Below, piece after piece: positions 12,465 through 23,625 of a DNA stretch of 64,000 bases. Both the position numbers and the translations under genes were made by a program. The notes beneath the pieces are model-generated. The model saw nothing but the letters and a program-made list of their open reading frames with translations, was not told the origin of the DNA and searched no databases. Every line of letters starts with the position of its first letter. Position 1 is the stretch's first letter. Origin of the DNA: Excoecaria cochinchinensis (lineage: Eukaryota; Streptophyta; Magnoliopsida; Malpighiales; Euphorbiaceae); assembly GCA_947683425.1 (NCBI GenBank), contig CANTUQ010000055.1:10825501-10889500 (forward strand), given 5' to 3'.

Positions 12465-12930
12465 TGTCACACTCCAAAATGGCCCTGGTCGGAATATGCA
12501 TGCTAAGTCGGGATCGAAAAGGGTATTTCAGTAATTGGTGTATGAGAATTTGGATAATAAGGATTTAATGGTAATTAATTAATTAAGCGTGTTAAGAAGA
12601 GAAGTGCTAGTGTGTGCTAGTGGTGTATGGAAGTAGGATATAAGTGGGTTATTGGAAATAATTGTGTATGACTCAAGTATGGTGCTTTGATTTGGAAAGT
12701 TTGAGTGGATATTTTGGTCCAATTAGATGTTGCCAAGTGGCTTGTTAGGTGGGCTTTGAAAGAAGAAAAAGAAGTAAGAGGAAGAGAGAAGAGGAAACAC
12801 AGCCCGTTCGTCCCCTCCTCTCACGCCTTCCCTTCTTCTTCTTCTCCTCTTCTTTCTCTGCTTTTCCCTTCTTTCTCTTTAGCTTTGTCTTGGAGTGTGT
12901 TTGGGTTGGAAGTGTGCTTTGTTTGCTTGA

Positions 12931-12940
12931 AGAGGTAAGT
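12931..12940 (+). other. Candidate splice donor in LTR D (repeated at 17782-17791)
   Basis: AGAG/GTAAGT, 470 bp from the LTR start, after a pyrimidine-rich leader. Equivalent sites occur in F (32209, 35601), E (minus strand, 42948) and H (minus strand, 24297), all 420-530 bp into the LTR. Splicing itself is inferred. Confidence 0.45.
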
Positions 12941-13616
12941 TGGAATTTCGTTTCCTGCATGTTCTGCTCTTCTCTTCTCTTCTCTTCTCTTCCTGGTTTT
13001 GTCTTCAATTAGGGTTTAAGCTTAGGATTTGTGGATTTCTTGTTTGTACAAGCATTGGATTGTAAGGAAGAGCAAAGTAGAGGCAAGGAAAGGATTGAGG
13101 ATTGATTTTGAAGCTTGATTTCTGGATCTTCATTTCCAGGTTTGGGAGCATTTGAATGCATGCAATGTTTGAGCTTCTGTGTTCTTCAATTTCAGCATGT
13201 CTCTACCCTATTTTCTCACTAGGCTTGTAAATGGGTTTGCTTTGTTTAATTTCTGGTAGTTGATGTGTTTTGCCATGAGAATATGCATAATTAAGTGAGT
13301 AAATATGTTAGTAATGCATGTTGGGGATTGAATGGAAGTTACTGAGCTTTGGGTCTTGAAATTACTGTATTTTTAGGGTTTTTGTTCTTTAATGGATGAA
13401 ATCTGTTTATGCATAGTATTAGTTGATTTGATTGTTGAATTGAGTTGCGATTATCTTGTTTATGCTGTTTGGGACATCAATTGAAAGGTAAGATGAGTTC
13501 TGGAGGTGTTTGAATTAGATTGAAAATAGTTTGTATCGAGTTCTGTGATTTTCTGGAAAAAGGATGGAAATCTGCAAGTTGCGATTTCGGGAAAGAAGAG
13601 GAGGGCAAGAGAAGTA

Positions 13617-13780
13617 GCTCACGTCACGTGAGCAAGGCTCACGACGTGAGCAGATTGCTCACGTTACGTGAGCAATGCTCACGACGTGAGCAATGCTCAC
13701 GTCACGTGAGCAATGCTCACGATGTGAGCAGATTGCTCACGAAGCGTGAGCTATACTCACGCGACGTGAGCAACCCTCAC
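13617..13780. repeat. Inverted-repeat array in D 5' LTR
   Basis: Eight units, each a short hairpin with arms GCTCACG and CGTGAGC and a 1-3-base spacer (A, TCA, TTA, AAG and others), joined by short linkers (aag, aat, agatt, tat). Some units contain the G-box CACGTG. The open frame across it is a repeat reading. Confidence 0.9.
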
Positions 13781-16014
13781 ATTCTGTTTTGCTTCTGTTT
13801 TTCCTTCCCTGGTGTCCAGTTTTTATAAAATGGTTTTCAAAAGCTTTTCAGGGTATTTTTCCTCTACTGTGTTTTATATTATCTTGATGACATGACTGAT
13901 TATTCCAATTTATTTGGTATTAATAATATGTTATCTAAGATAAGTTAAATGTATTATTTTGGAATCAGTTTTGGATTATAGTAATCCTGTTGAACGTTTG
14001 TGGGATTTTAACAGTATGGTTGGGACTTAAATATGCTTATTATTGTGACATGTATTTCAAGTTATATTTTGAATACGAAGGAATTATGAATGCTGATTTT
14101 CTATTTGTTTAAGTCCCAAACATGTTCTGTCTTAATGTGAATTATGCTATGCATATTTTAGTCTGTTTCTTCTTTAAGAATAATTTGCTTTGCTTAAGTT
14201 TATGCTGTAACTTTCCTCGATTATGATGATGCGTCCTTGGTCTTTAGCATAATACGATTCAACATGTGTTCCTGTTATGCTTTAGAAAGATGAATAGTGC
14301 TGATGTTATCAATTGAGTTATTGCATGCTCCAGTATTTGACTTGTATGAAGTATGATTGGCATCCTGCTATGCCAGACTTATTTGAATAATATGGCTGAT
14401 GTCGGAATACATTGTTATGCTTTAGCCTTGGAGCTCATTGTGTTATGTTAAATGCAATTTGGACTGTGCATGGTTTATGCTTAGTATCTTCACCTAATGC
14501 ATGTTTAGGATTTTATATTGATAACCATTGGCATGGTAGTGCTTCTTAACCTGATTCTTGGCATGCTTTAGAACAAGGCTTAACGTTAAAATGTATGGAC
14601 TGTAATATGTTTTGCAATGCGAATTGTATGATTTGTGACCAACTTATTGAGAATATTTAAATGTCTTTCGTTCTCTGTTTATGCATGCTGATTATATATG
14701 TATTGTGCGATTCGAAATGTAAATTGGGTTACGCATAACCTGCTAGAGTCAAGTAAGTGGATAGTTAGGCATGCCTAATAGAGTCTTCTGTAGCTGCAGC
14801 GCCCTTTGAATGATTTGGACCCTGATCAGGTCCCCGTTTGGTTCCTCGCGAACCCTTTTCTGTATTGGATCTTGTTTAAGGTCCCTTGTGAAAATATCTG
14901 TGAAAGTTAAAGTATAATGGTTTAATCGGTTCGTATAACGTACTGTCTGTAATCGGCTCGTACCCGTAAAGTACTGTCTGTACACTCGTTATCCACTACC
15001 TAGAGTCAGCAGGTGTTCTTTGAATGTTATTTGAACTGCTCTGATCTGATTTGGCTATAAAAGGATTATCTGAATGAGAATATCGATGTAATGTATATCG
15101 GATTACCTCTGAATGAATATGATTATGAAATACTGATTGTATGGCTTTATTATATGAGCATGCTTATATGGATTATGTTTTAGCCTTCGAATGTGATATC
15201 CGTTTGAGCTTGATAAGGATTTCAGGAATCAGTTTATATGCATATGAATGTGACTATGGGCTTCAGAATGTATGTCTGTTTTAAGTAAGCATGACTGTAT
15301 ATTTAATATGATTATCCGTACTTGTCATGTGATTTGTATAAGTTTCTGATTGCTTTGAATATGATTCGACTAGAATATTTATGTATGTGACTTAAGCATG
15401 TTTTGTTATATCTTAGCATGTGGACCGAAGCAGTTGTGATGGTAAGTATGTGATGTGTAACTGTACTTTCTGCATGATGATAATATAATGTAATGTTATG
15501 TGGTTAGGCTTTCAGTCTCCACTATTAGAGTGTTTTTGCATGATGCTTTATATATATTAGAGTTGCGCAGCGGTAATGTGAAGCTCTAAATGTTATCCTT
15601 TGGATATTTGACTAGTGTATGTGTTTGGCATGTCTAAGTATGTTATATGGCTAGCATTCTTAACATGATGGTTGGTTGTCAGTTCATGCATGGGTATTTA
15701 GTTATGTCAATTGCATGGGTAAAGTTCTTGTGACTCTGCACAGTAAAATGTTGATATTTGCTACCCATGTAGGTTTATGCATGAGATATAGTATGTGGTT
15801 CAGCATGATGATGCTTGTAATGGGTATTGTATTATGTCTGTTTTAGTCTATTCTGAACATGAAGTTATGGTTCGCTTGTGAGTATTGAAATGAATGCCTT
15901 TAATGTGCAAGTCTGATTATTTATATGTTATGAATATCCGCATTTGCCATTTGAATGTGTTATGCCTTGACGACCATTGTGAATGGCCGTCCATATTCTG
16001 CTGTGTTCTCCCCA

Positions 16015-16053
16015 CTAAGCGTTTATCGCTTAGCACGGATTTCCTTTCCGTGC
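16015..16053 (+). other. Twin stem-loop in D 5' LTR
   Basis: Stem 1: CTAAGCG / CGCTTAG with loop TTTAT (16015-16033). Stem 2: CACGGA / TCCGTG (16034-16052). A splice-acceptor-like GTGCAG/GTGGCAGG follows, with AG at 16054-16055. The structure recurs in E, F and H. Confidence 0.75.
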
Positions 16054-16532
16054 AGGTGGCAGGTTTGGTTCTGTTTGAGTCGCGCTTCTGCAAGGTCGGC
16101 CACGTAGGAGTTAGAAGTTCTGTATTCTGTTCAGCTTCTGTATTTTCAGCTTTTATAATTCGGTAGTATTGTATATGTAATTATTATGTTTCATTCTTGA
16201 GTTTTCTTTTGGGAATGTAATAGTTAGTATGTCCTTATGTTTAGTTTTTCCTTTGTTTTATTATTTCGATTATGCTTCCGTTGAATGGTCATATGTATGC
16301 CTTAGTGTATGCTTCAGCTTAGTGTCTGCATGTGCGTGAGTTATTGCATGTTCAGTCTGTGCCGTAAGGTAAGTCAAGGTAAAGTTTTTAATTAACCCGT
16401 ATTTCCGTATGCATGTTATGTGTAAATGTATGCTTCCGCATTGTGCATGTGTATATCTGTATATGTGAGCGTCGTGTAGCGCGTCCGTCGGTGTCCTTCC
16501 AACGGGGACGGCGATGGGGGTGTTACAGTTAG

Positions 16533-16550
16533 TGGTATCAGAGCCCAGGT
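16533..16550 (+). other. Primer-binding site of element D (initiator tRNA-Met type)
   Basis: tggtatcagagcccaggt lies five bases after the LTR end; TGGTATCAGAGC is the usual initiator-Met primer site of plant Ty3/gypsy chromoviruses. Confidence 0.9.
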
Positions 16551-16691
16551 TTGATGGTTCTGGGTATGTTGTTTGTTATGTGTTGAGTCTTTGCATGAGA
16601 GTCGGTTTTGTGTCGTGGCCTACTGCAGATGCGTCTTGTTTTATGTCATGTATTGATGAAGTCTGACCCTAGTGAGAATGTGGGCGAGACA

Positions 16692-17237
16692 ATGGAAAGT
16701 GTGAATTGAATTAGTGCTGATTTGGATGTTTCCGAGCGTCTTCCAGTTGAAGATTCTGGTCGTGTTTCTGATGATAGGACGATAGTACAAGGATTGATTC
16801 GGATTTTGGATAGATTGACTGCTCCTCGTACTTCTCAAGATTTTGTTCAGCATGTTCCTTGGAAGAGAAAAGGATCGGTTAGTGAAATGTCAGTAGGGAA
16901 GAGGGTTCGAGAACCTTCAGTGTATCAGCAATTTCAGAAACAACATGGGATTAAGTGTAGGAAGTGGGTAACGCTTTTATGTCAGCATTGCCAGAAGCGA
17001 CATCGTGGTCCATGTCGGAAGCTTTTAGGTGCTTGTTTCAGGTGTGGCAGTATGGAACACCGGATTCCAGATTGTCCTAAGAAGAGGAATGAGAGTCTAG
17101 CTGGGCAAGCTAGAAAGGATGTGGAGGATTTGCTCAGATCTTCTCGAGTGTCTTCAGAGGTTGTAGCATCTAGCAAGGATTCGAAGGAGACCGCAGGTTC
17201 TTCTGGTAAGTTATTTTGCAAGCTTTTGTCTAAGTAA
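16692..17237 (+). CDS. Miniature Gag with one zinc knuckle, element D
   Basis: This is the only coding remnant in D. The frame homologous to F starts at ATG 16692 but meets TGA at 16707; from there it is open to 17237 (about 171 residues from a TTG at 16722; the next ATG is near 16889). Visible parts: TIVQGLIRILDRL, matching the segment before the capsid in E's Gag; a basic stretch; then a zinc knuckle ACFRCGSMEHRIPDCP (CX2CX4HX4C) and QARKDVEDLLR. The capsid domain that E has between these parts is absent. A role in binding element RNA is plausible by family; activity is unknown, and the early stop may make it a pseudogene. GGTAAGT at 17205-17211 resembles a splice donor. Confidence 0.6.
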
Positions 17238-17302
17238 GTTTTGTTTGTTGGGTTGTGTGGATGTAAGTGTTTCGCTGTGAATTTCGAGGACGAAATTCTT
17301 TT

Positions 17303-17315
17303 AGGAGGGAAGAGT
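17303..17315 (+). other. Polypurine tract of element D
   Basis: aggagggaagagt directly before the 3' LTR, preceded by aatttcgaggacgaaattct, a box shared with F and with E's minus strand. Confidence 0.85.
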
Positions 17316-18467
17316 TGTCACACTCCAAAATGGCCCTGGTCGGAATATGCATGCTAAGTCGGGATCGAAAAGGGTATTTCAGTAATTGGTGTATGAGAAT
17401 TTGGATAATAAGGATTTAATGGTAATTAATTAATTAAGCGTGTTAAGAAGAGAAGTGCTAGTGTGTGCTAGTGGTGTATGGAAGTAGGATATAAGTGGGT
17501 TATTGGAAATAATTGTGTATGACTCAAGTATGGTGCTTTGATTTGGAAAGTTTGAGTGGATATTTTGGTCCAATTAGATGTTGCCAAGTGGCTTGTTAGG
17601 TGGGCTTTGAAAGAAGAAAAAGAAGTAAGAGGAAGAGAGAAGAGGAAACACAGCCCGTTCGTCCCCTCCTCTCACGCCTTCCCTTCTTCTTCTTCTCCTC
17701 TTCTTTCTCTGCTTTTCCCTTCTTTCTCTTTAGCTTTGGCTTGGAGTGTGTTTGGGTTGGAAGTGTGCTTTGTTTGCTTGAAGAGGTAAGTTGGAATTTC
17801 GTTTCCTGCATGTTCTGCTCTTCTCTTCTCTTCTCTTCTCTTCCTGGTTTTGTCTTCAATTAGGGTTTAAACTTAGGATTTGTGGATTTCTTGTTTGTGC
17901 AAGCATTGGATTGTAAGGAAGAGCAAAGTAGAGGCAAGGAAAGGATTGAGGATTGATTTTGAAGCTTGATTTCTGGATCTTCATTTCCAGGTTTGGGAGC
18001 ATTTGAATGCATGCAATGTTTGAGCTTCTGTGTTCTTCAATTTCAGCATGTCTCTACCCTATTTTCTCACTAGGCTTGTAAATGGGTTTGCTTTGTTTAA
18101 TTTCTGGTAGTTGATGTGTTTTGCCATGAGAATATGCATAATTAAGTGAGTAAATATGTTAGTAATGCATGTTGGGGATTGAATGGAAGTTACTGAGCTT
18201 TGGGTCTTGAAATTACTGTATTTTTAGGGTTTTTGTTCTTTAATGGATGAAATCTGTTTATGCATAGTATTAGTTGATTTGATTGTTGAATTGAGTTGCG
18301 ATTATCTTCTTTATGCTGTTTGGGACATCAATTGAAAGGTAAGATGAGTTCTGGAGGTGTTTGAATTAGATTGAAAATAGTTTGTATCGAGTTCTGTGAT
18401 TTTCTGGAAAAAGGATGGAAATCTGCAAGTTGCGATTTCGGGAAAGAAGAGGAGGGCAAGAGAAGTA

Positions 18468-18649
18468 GCTCACGTCACGTGAGCAAGGCTCACGACGTGA
18501 GCAGATTGCTCACGTTACGTGAGCAATGCTCACGACGTGAGCAATGCTCACTACATGAGCAATGCTCACGTCACGTGAGCAATGCTCACGACGTGAGCAG
18601 ATTGCTCACGAAGCGTGAGCTATACTCACGCGACGTGAGCAACCCTCAC
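18468..18649. repeat. Inverted-repeat array in D 3' LTR
   Basis: Nine hairpin units against eight in the 5' LTR; the extra one (gctcactacatgagc) is itself mutated. A splice-donor-like AGAG/GTAAGT precedes it at 17786, as in the 5' copy. Confidence 0.9.
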
Positions 18650-20887
18650 ATTCTGTTTTGCTTCTGTTTTTCCTTCCCTGGTGTCCAGTTTTTATAAAAT
18701 GGTTTTCAAAAGCTTTTCAGGGTATTTTTCCTCTACTGTGTTTTATATTATCTTGATGACATGACTGATTATTCCAATTTATTTGGTATTAATAATATGT
18801 TATCTAAGATAAGTTAAATGTATTATTTTGGAATCAGTTTTGGATTATAGTAATCCTGTTGAACGTTTGTGGGATTTTAACAGTATGGTTGGGACTTAAA
18901 TATGCTTATTATTGTGACATGTATTTCAAGTTATATTCTGAATATGAAGGAATTATGAATGCTGATTTTCTATTTGTTTAAGTCCCAAACATGTTCTGTC
19001 TTAATGTGAATTATGCTATGCATATTTTAGTCTGTTTCTTCTTTAAGAATAATTTGCTTTGCTTAAGTTTATGCTGTAACTTTCCTCGATTATGATGATG
19101 CGTCCTTGGTCTTTAGCATAATACGATTCAACATGTGTTCCTGTTATGCTTTAGAAAGATGAATAGTGCTGATGTTATCAATTGAGTTATTGCATGCTCC
19201 AGTATTTGACTTGTATGAAGTATGATTGGCATCCTGCTATGCCAGACTTATTTGAATAATATGGCTGATGTCGGAATACATTGTTATGCTTTAGCCTTGG
19301 AGCTCATTGTGTTATGTTAAATGCAATTTGGACTGTGCATGGTTTATGCTTAGTATCTTCACCTAATGCATGTTTAGGATTTTATATTGATAACCATTGG
19401 CATGGTAGTGCTTCTTAACCTGATTCTTGGCATGCTTTAGAACAGGGCTTAACGTTAAAATGTATGGACTGTAATATGTTTTGCAATGCGAATTGTATGA
19501 TTTGTGACCAACTTATTGAGAATATTTAAATGTCTTTCGTTCTCTGTTTATGCATGCTGATTATATATGTATTGTGCGATTCGAAATGTAAATTGGGTTA
19601 CGCATAACCTGCTAGAGTCAAGTAAGTGGATAGTTAGGCATGCCTAATAGAGTCTTCTGTAGCTGCAGCGCCCTTTGAATGATTTGGACCCTGATCAGGT
19701 CCCCGTTTGGTTCCTCGCGAACCCTTTTCTGTATTGGATCTTGTTTAAGGTCCCTTGTGAAAATATCTGTGAAAGTTAAAGTATAATGGTTTAATCGGTT
19801 CGTACCCGTAACGTACTGTCTGTAATCGGCTCGTACCCGTAAAGTACTGTCTGTACACTCGTTATCCACTACCTAGAGTCAGCAGGTGTTCTTTGAATGT
19901 TATTTGAACTGCTCTGATCTGATTTGGCTATAAAAGGATTATCTGAATGAGAATATCGATGTAATGTATATCGGATTACCTCTGAATGAATATGATTATG
20001 AAATACTGATTGTATGGCTTTATTATATGAGCATGCTTATATGGATTATGTTTTAGCCTTCGAATGTGATATCCGTTTGAGCTTGATAAGGATTTCAGGA
20101 ATCAGTTTATATGCATATGAATGTGACTATGGGCTTCAGAATGTATGTCTGTTTTAAGTAAGCATGACTGTATATTTAATATGATTATCCGTACTTGTCA
20201 TGTGATTTGTATAAGTTTCTGATTGCTTTGAATATGATTCGACTAGAATATTTATGTATGTGACTTAAGCATGTTTTGTTATATCTTAGCATGTGGACCG
20301 AAGCAGTTGTGATGGTAAGTATGTGATGTGTAACTGTACTTTCTGCATGATGATAATATAATGTAATGTTATGTGGTTAGGCTTTCAGTCTCCACTATCA
20401 GAGTGTTTTTGCATGATGCTTTATATATATTAGAGTTGCGCAGCGGTAATGTGAAGCTCTAAATGTTATCCTTTGGATATTTGACTAGTGTATGTGTTTG
20501 GAATGTCTAAGTATGTTATATGGCTAGCATTCTTAACATGATGGTTGGTTGTCAGTTCATGCATGGGTATTTAGTTATGTCAATTGCATGGGTAAAGTTC
20601 TTGTGACTCTGCACAGTAAAATGTTGATATTTGCTACCCATGTAGGTTTATGCATGAGATATAGTATGTGGTTCAGCATGATGATGCTTGTAATGGGTAT
20701 TGTATTATGTCTGTTTTAGTCTATTCTGAACATGAAGTTATGGTTCGCTTGTGAGTATTGAAATGAATGCCTTTAATGTGCAAGTCTGATTATTTATATG
20801 TTATGAATATCCGCATTTGCCATTTGAATGTGTTATGCCTTGACGACCATTGTGAATGGCCGTCCATATTCTGTTGTGTTCTCCCCA

Positions 20888-20926
20888 CTAAGCGTTTATC
20901 GCTTAGCACGGATTTCCTTTCCGTGC
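20888..20926 (+). other. Twin stem-loop in D 3' LTR
   Basis: Same two stems as at 16015-16053, unchanged. Confidence 0.75.
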
Positions 20927-21457
20927 AGGTGGCAGGTTTGGTTCTGTTCGAGTCGCGCTTCTGCAAGGTCGGCCACATAGGAGTTAGAAGTTCTGTATTC
21001 TGTTCAGCTTCTGTATTTTCAGCTTTTATAATTCGGTAGTATTGTATATGTAATTATTATGTTTCGTTCTTGAGTTTTCTTTTGGGAATGTAATAGTTAG
21101 TATGTCCTTATGTTTAGTTTTTCCTTTGTTTTATTATTTCGATTATGCTTCCGTTGAATGGTCATATGTATGCCTTAGTGTATGCTTCAGCTTAGTGTCT
21201 GCATGTGCGTGAGTTATTGCATGTTCAGTCTGTGCCGTAAGGTAAGTCAAGGTAAAGTTTTTAATTAACCCGTATTTCCGTATGCATGTTATGTGTAAAT
21301 GTATGCTTCCGCATTGTGCATGTGTATATCTGTATATGTGAGCGTCGTGTAGCGCGTCCGTCGGTGTCCTTCCAACGGGGACGGCGATGGGGGTGTTACA
21401 GTGTTGGCTATTGGCGATGCAGGACTGACCTCCAAAAGCTCTATCTTTAGAAACTTA

Positions 21458-21494
21458 CATGGGTAAAGCTTCCATGATAAGCGATAATGCTTAG
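21458..21494 (-). other. Twin stem-loop in LTR H
   Basis: Stem 1 pairs 21478-21483 with 21488-21493 around ATAA (TAAGCG / TGCTTA, one G-T pair). Stem 2 pairs CATGG (21458-21462) with CCATG (21472-21476). The sequence differs from D but the arrangement is the same. Confidence 0.6.
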
Positions 21495-22087
21495 TGGGGA
21501 ACAATAACATAACATTCTTATACAAAACAATCATTTGACCAAGTCCTATCATGCCTTGAATTAACACATATACACAATATATGTCTTTCTTATCGATGTG
21601 ATAATAAGTCATTATACATATACGTCTCATACTCAAGTTCTCTTATAGTATAATTCTTGCATCATGCATAAACTTACATTGCTATATTCACAATATAGCA
21701 TTCATCCTATATTCTGTTTTCATCACTTTTAGAAGTGGATAACGATATGTTACCATGCACATAAGAATACCTCATTCACACATATATATCTGAACACACA
21801 TACACTTTGGGATCAAATTAATATAAACATAGCATATCACGCATCTTAGTTTACTCATAGCCATACTAATGAGTTATGTTCATATGGCTATATCACAAGT
21901 CAAATTTTAATGCATCGTATTAACATTTCCAACAATATAACATTCTATTAAGATGCTCAATATTATCATTAACCTTGCTTGTAATTAATTGACAAGCACC
22001 TAAAGTCATGCTTCTACAAACATGGTATGATAATATAACATATCCACAACTTATTACAATCATAGCACATTACGCATTGCAATTTAA

Positions 22088-22089
<2 letters not shown>

Positions 22090-22142
<53 letters not shown>
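22090..22142. repeat. (TA)n microsatellite
   Basis: About 26 TA repeats inside LTR H. Confidence 0.95.
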
Positions 22143-22145
<3 letters not shown>

Positions 22146-22795
22146 ATATGCATTCATGCGAATGAATCATATAAATGCATCTCATGTCAAACTATGTAAC
22201 TTTGTATTCATATTCTCATCTTTAAAACTTTCCTTCAAATGACCGCATAATTATCATTAATCTTTCCTTGCCTTGCCTGCAACTCAAAGACGCGGATAAC
22301 GGGTATCGCATTGGCACCCAAAGGGTACAGTTATCACATTGGTATCCGTGGATACCTCACATTCGCATTGGTACCCTAAGGTACAAAATATCAACATTAT
22401 CAATAATTTCGCATTGAAGAATCTAATAAGGATTCAAATCGCATTGTGATTCCAAAGGAATCGGATGCATTAGGCTGCAGCACTTAAACCCTATAGGCAT
22501 GCCTATCTATCCACTATTTGACTCGTAGGCTAATTATTATTTCTAGTTATCTGTCTATCATTCACAATTCACATTGTTCATATAGTCATATGAAACTGAT
22601 CATAATGCATAATAGCTCACATATGTTTGTAAGCATACAATCATGTTCACATTCCTTTCCAAAGTACACATTCATATAGCTCATAATCATTTCACAAGTC
22701 TATATGATGTTGATACACTATTATAGATTCCATTCCATATCATCATACCACATTAAACAATGATATATAAAGAATTACTCTTCATTCATATGCCT

Positions 22796-22825
22796 CACGG
22801 TGACAACCATTTGGTTGTGACCGTG
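22796..22825. other. Long hairpin in LTR H
   Basis: CACGGTGACAACC and GGTTGTGACCGTG, 13-base arms around ATTT, with one central mismatch (G opposite G). Its words also occur in the array at 23522-23625. Confidence 0.75.
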
Positions 22826-23521
22826 ACATAGATAATTATCAAAACAGAATGCATTTCGTGCATACCTCACGCTTCATCATTCGATTCATATTAATTATTT
22901 ATACATTTAAATAGATACATACTCACCCGATTTGCCACATTATTGGTGTCCATATAAATGAGAAATTCATAAACTAAAAGCATTTAATCACATTTATCGT
23001 TATCATAATATACGATCACTCATTTATCCACATGAACCAATATAACATCCTTAAATATCTTGCATAATAATTCATTCTAGTAACCTCTATATTAATTCAT
23101 GCATCATATAATAATGCTAGGCCAATACTTCAATCACACATTCATTGAACATATCACATTTATACATATTCACATTAAGCAAACTTATTTCATTTGATAT
23201 CCTTCATGTGTGTATAACTTAATCTGAATTCATAATTATGTACACTTGTTTATATTATACATGCTCATATAGATTAAGGTATTATAATCCTCAATAATGT
23301 CATTAAACTTGACTTGATTCTATTACATACAATTACACATCATTACTTCATTAGTTTGCTATTAATCTTAATCCTATTCATGTTTATTTTCCAAGTGATA
23401 ACTATTCTTATACTCATTTAATAGTCCTAAACATGCATCGGATAGATCCTAGAAAGTTTCGGTACGATACAGGTCCAATTTGGGAAGAAAAACACATAAA
23501 ATAATCAAAACAGAAGGGGTC

Positions 23522-23625
23522 AGGTGGCAATGACTTTGTTGTGACCGTGAGGTCCAAAAATAAGCATTTTGCCTGTTCTAGGCATTGGTCACGGTGGAAA
23601 TGAATTGGTTGTCACTGTGACATAC
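23522..23625. repeat. Inverted-repeat segment in LTR H
   Basis: Words related to GGTCACGGTGG and GGTTGTCACTGTGAC occur in both orientations, about 1.2 kb from the LTR start at 24819, the position of the arrays in D, E and F. Confidence 0.6.

Larger units (their letters stand above)
12465..16527 (+). mobile_element. Element D 5' LTR
   Basis: 4063 bp, TGTCACACTCC ... GGTGTTACA. In order: a pyrimidine-rich leader (about 12800-12930), a splice-donor-like AGAG/GTAAGT at 12935, an inverted-repeat array (13617-13780) followed by ttttataaaatgg at about 13822, a long T/G-rich stretch without genes, and a twin stem-loop (16015-16053). The short frames (for example 12705-12938 and 15894-16166) recur in the 3' LTR and show no domain. 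Confidence 0.95.
12465..21400 (+). mobile_element. Element D: complete, young, internally deleted Tekay-type retrotransposon (TR-GAG-like)
   Basis: Two near-identical LTRs (12465-16527 and 17316-21400) flank an internal region of only 788 bp, holding an initiator-Met-type primer site, a short Gag frame with one zinc knuckle, and a polypurine tract. A perfect 5-bp target duplication, gtgtt, lies at 12460-12464 and 21401-21405. No protease, RT, RNase H or integrase is present, so it would depend on an autonomous relative. By eye I count about 14 substitutions plus 18-bp and 4-bp indels between the LTRs, so insertion is recent. This fits the described plant class of terminal-repeat elements that retain only gag. 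Confidence 0.95.
17316..21400 (+). mobile_element. Element D 3' LTR
   Basis: 4085 bp, nearly identical to the 5' LTR. It is 22 bp longer: one extra 18-bp hairpin unit in the array and 4 bp (accc) near 19804. No separate genes. Confidence 0.95.

Noticed and set aside
12705..13012. Frames of 77-87 codons conserved between two places (also 17556-17863)
   Set aside because: Conserved only because both lie in the two LTRs of element D; low-complexity purine/pyrimidine translation.
13617..13780. CRISPR array
   Set aside because: The units are contiguous inverted repeats with 3-5-base linkers, not direct repeats with unique spacers, and the DNA is a plant retrotransposon.
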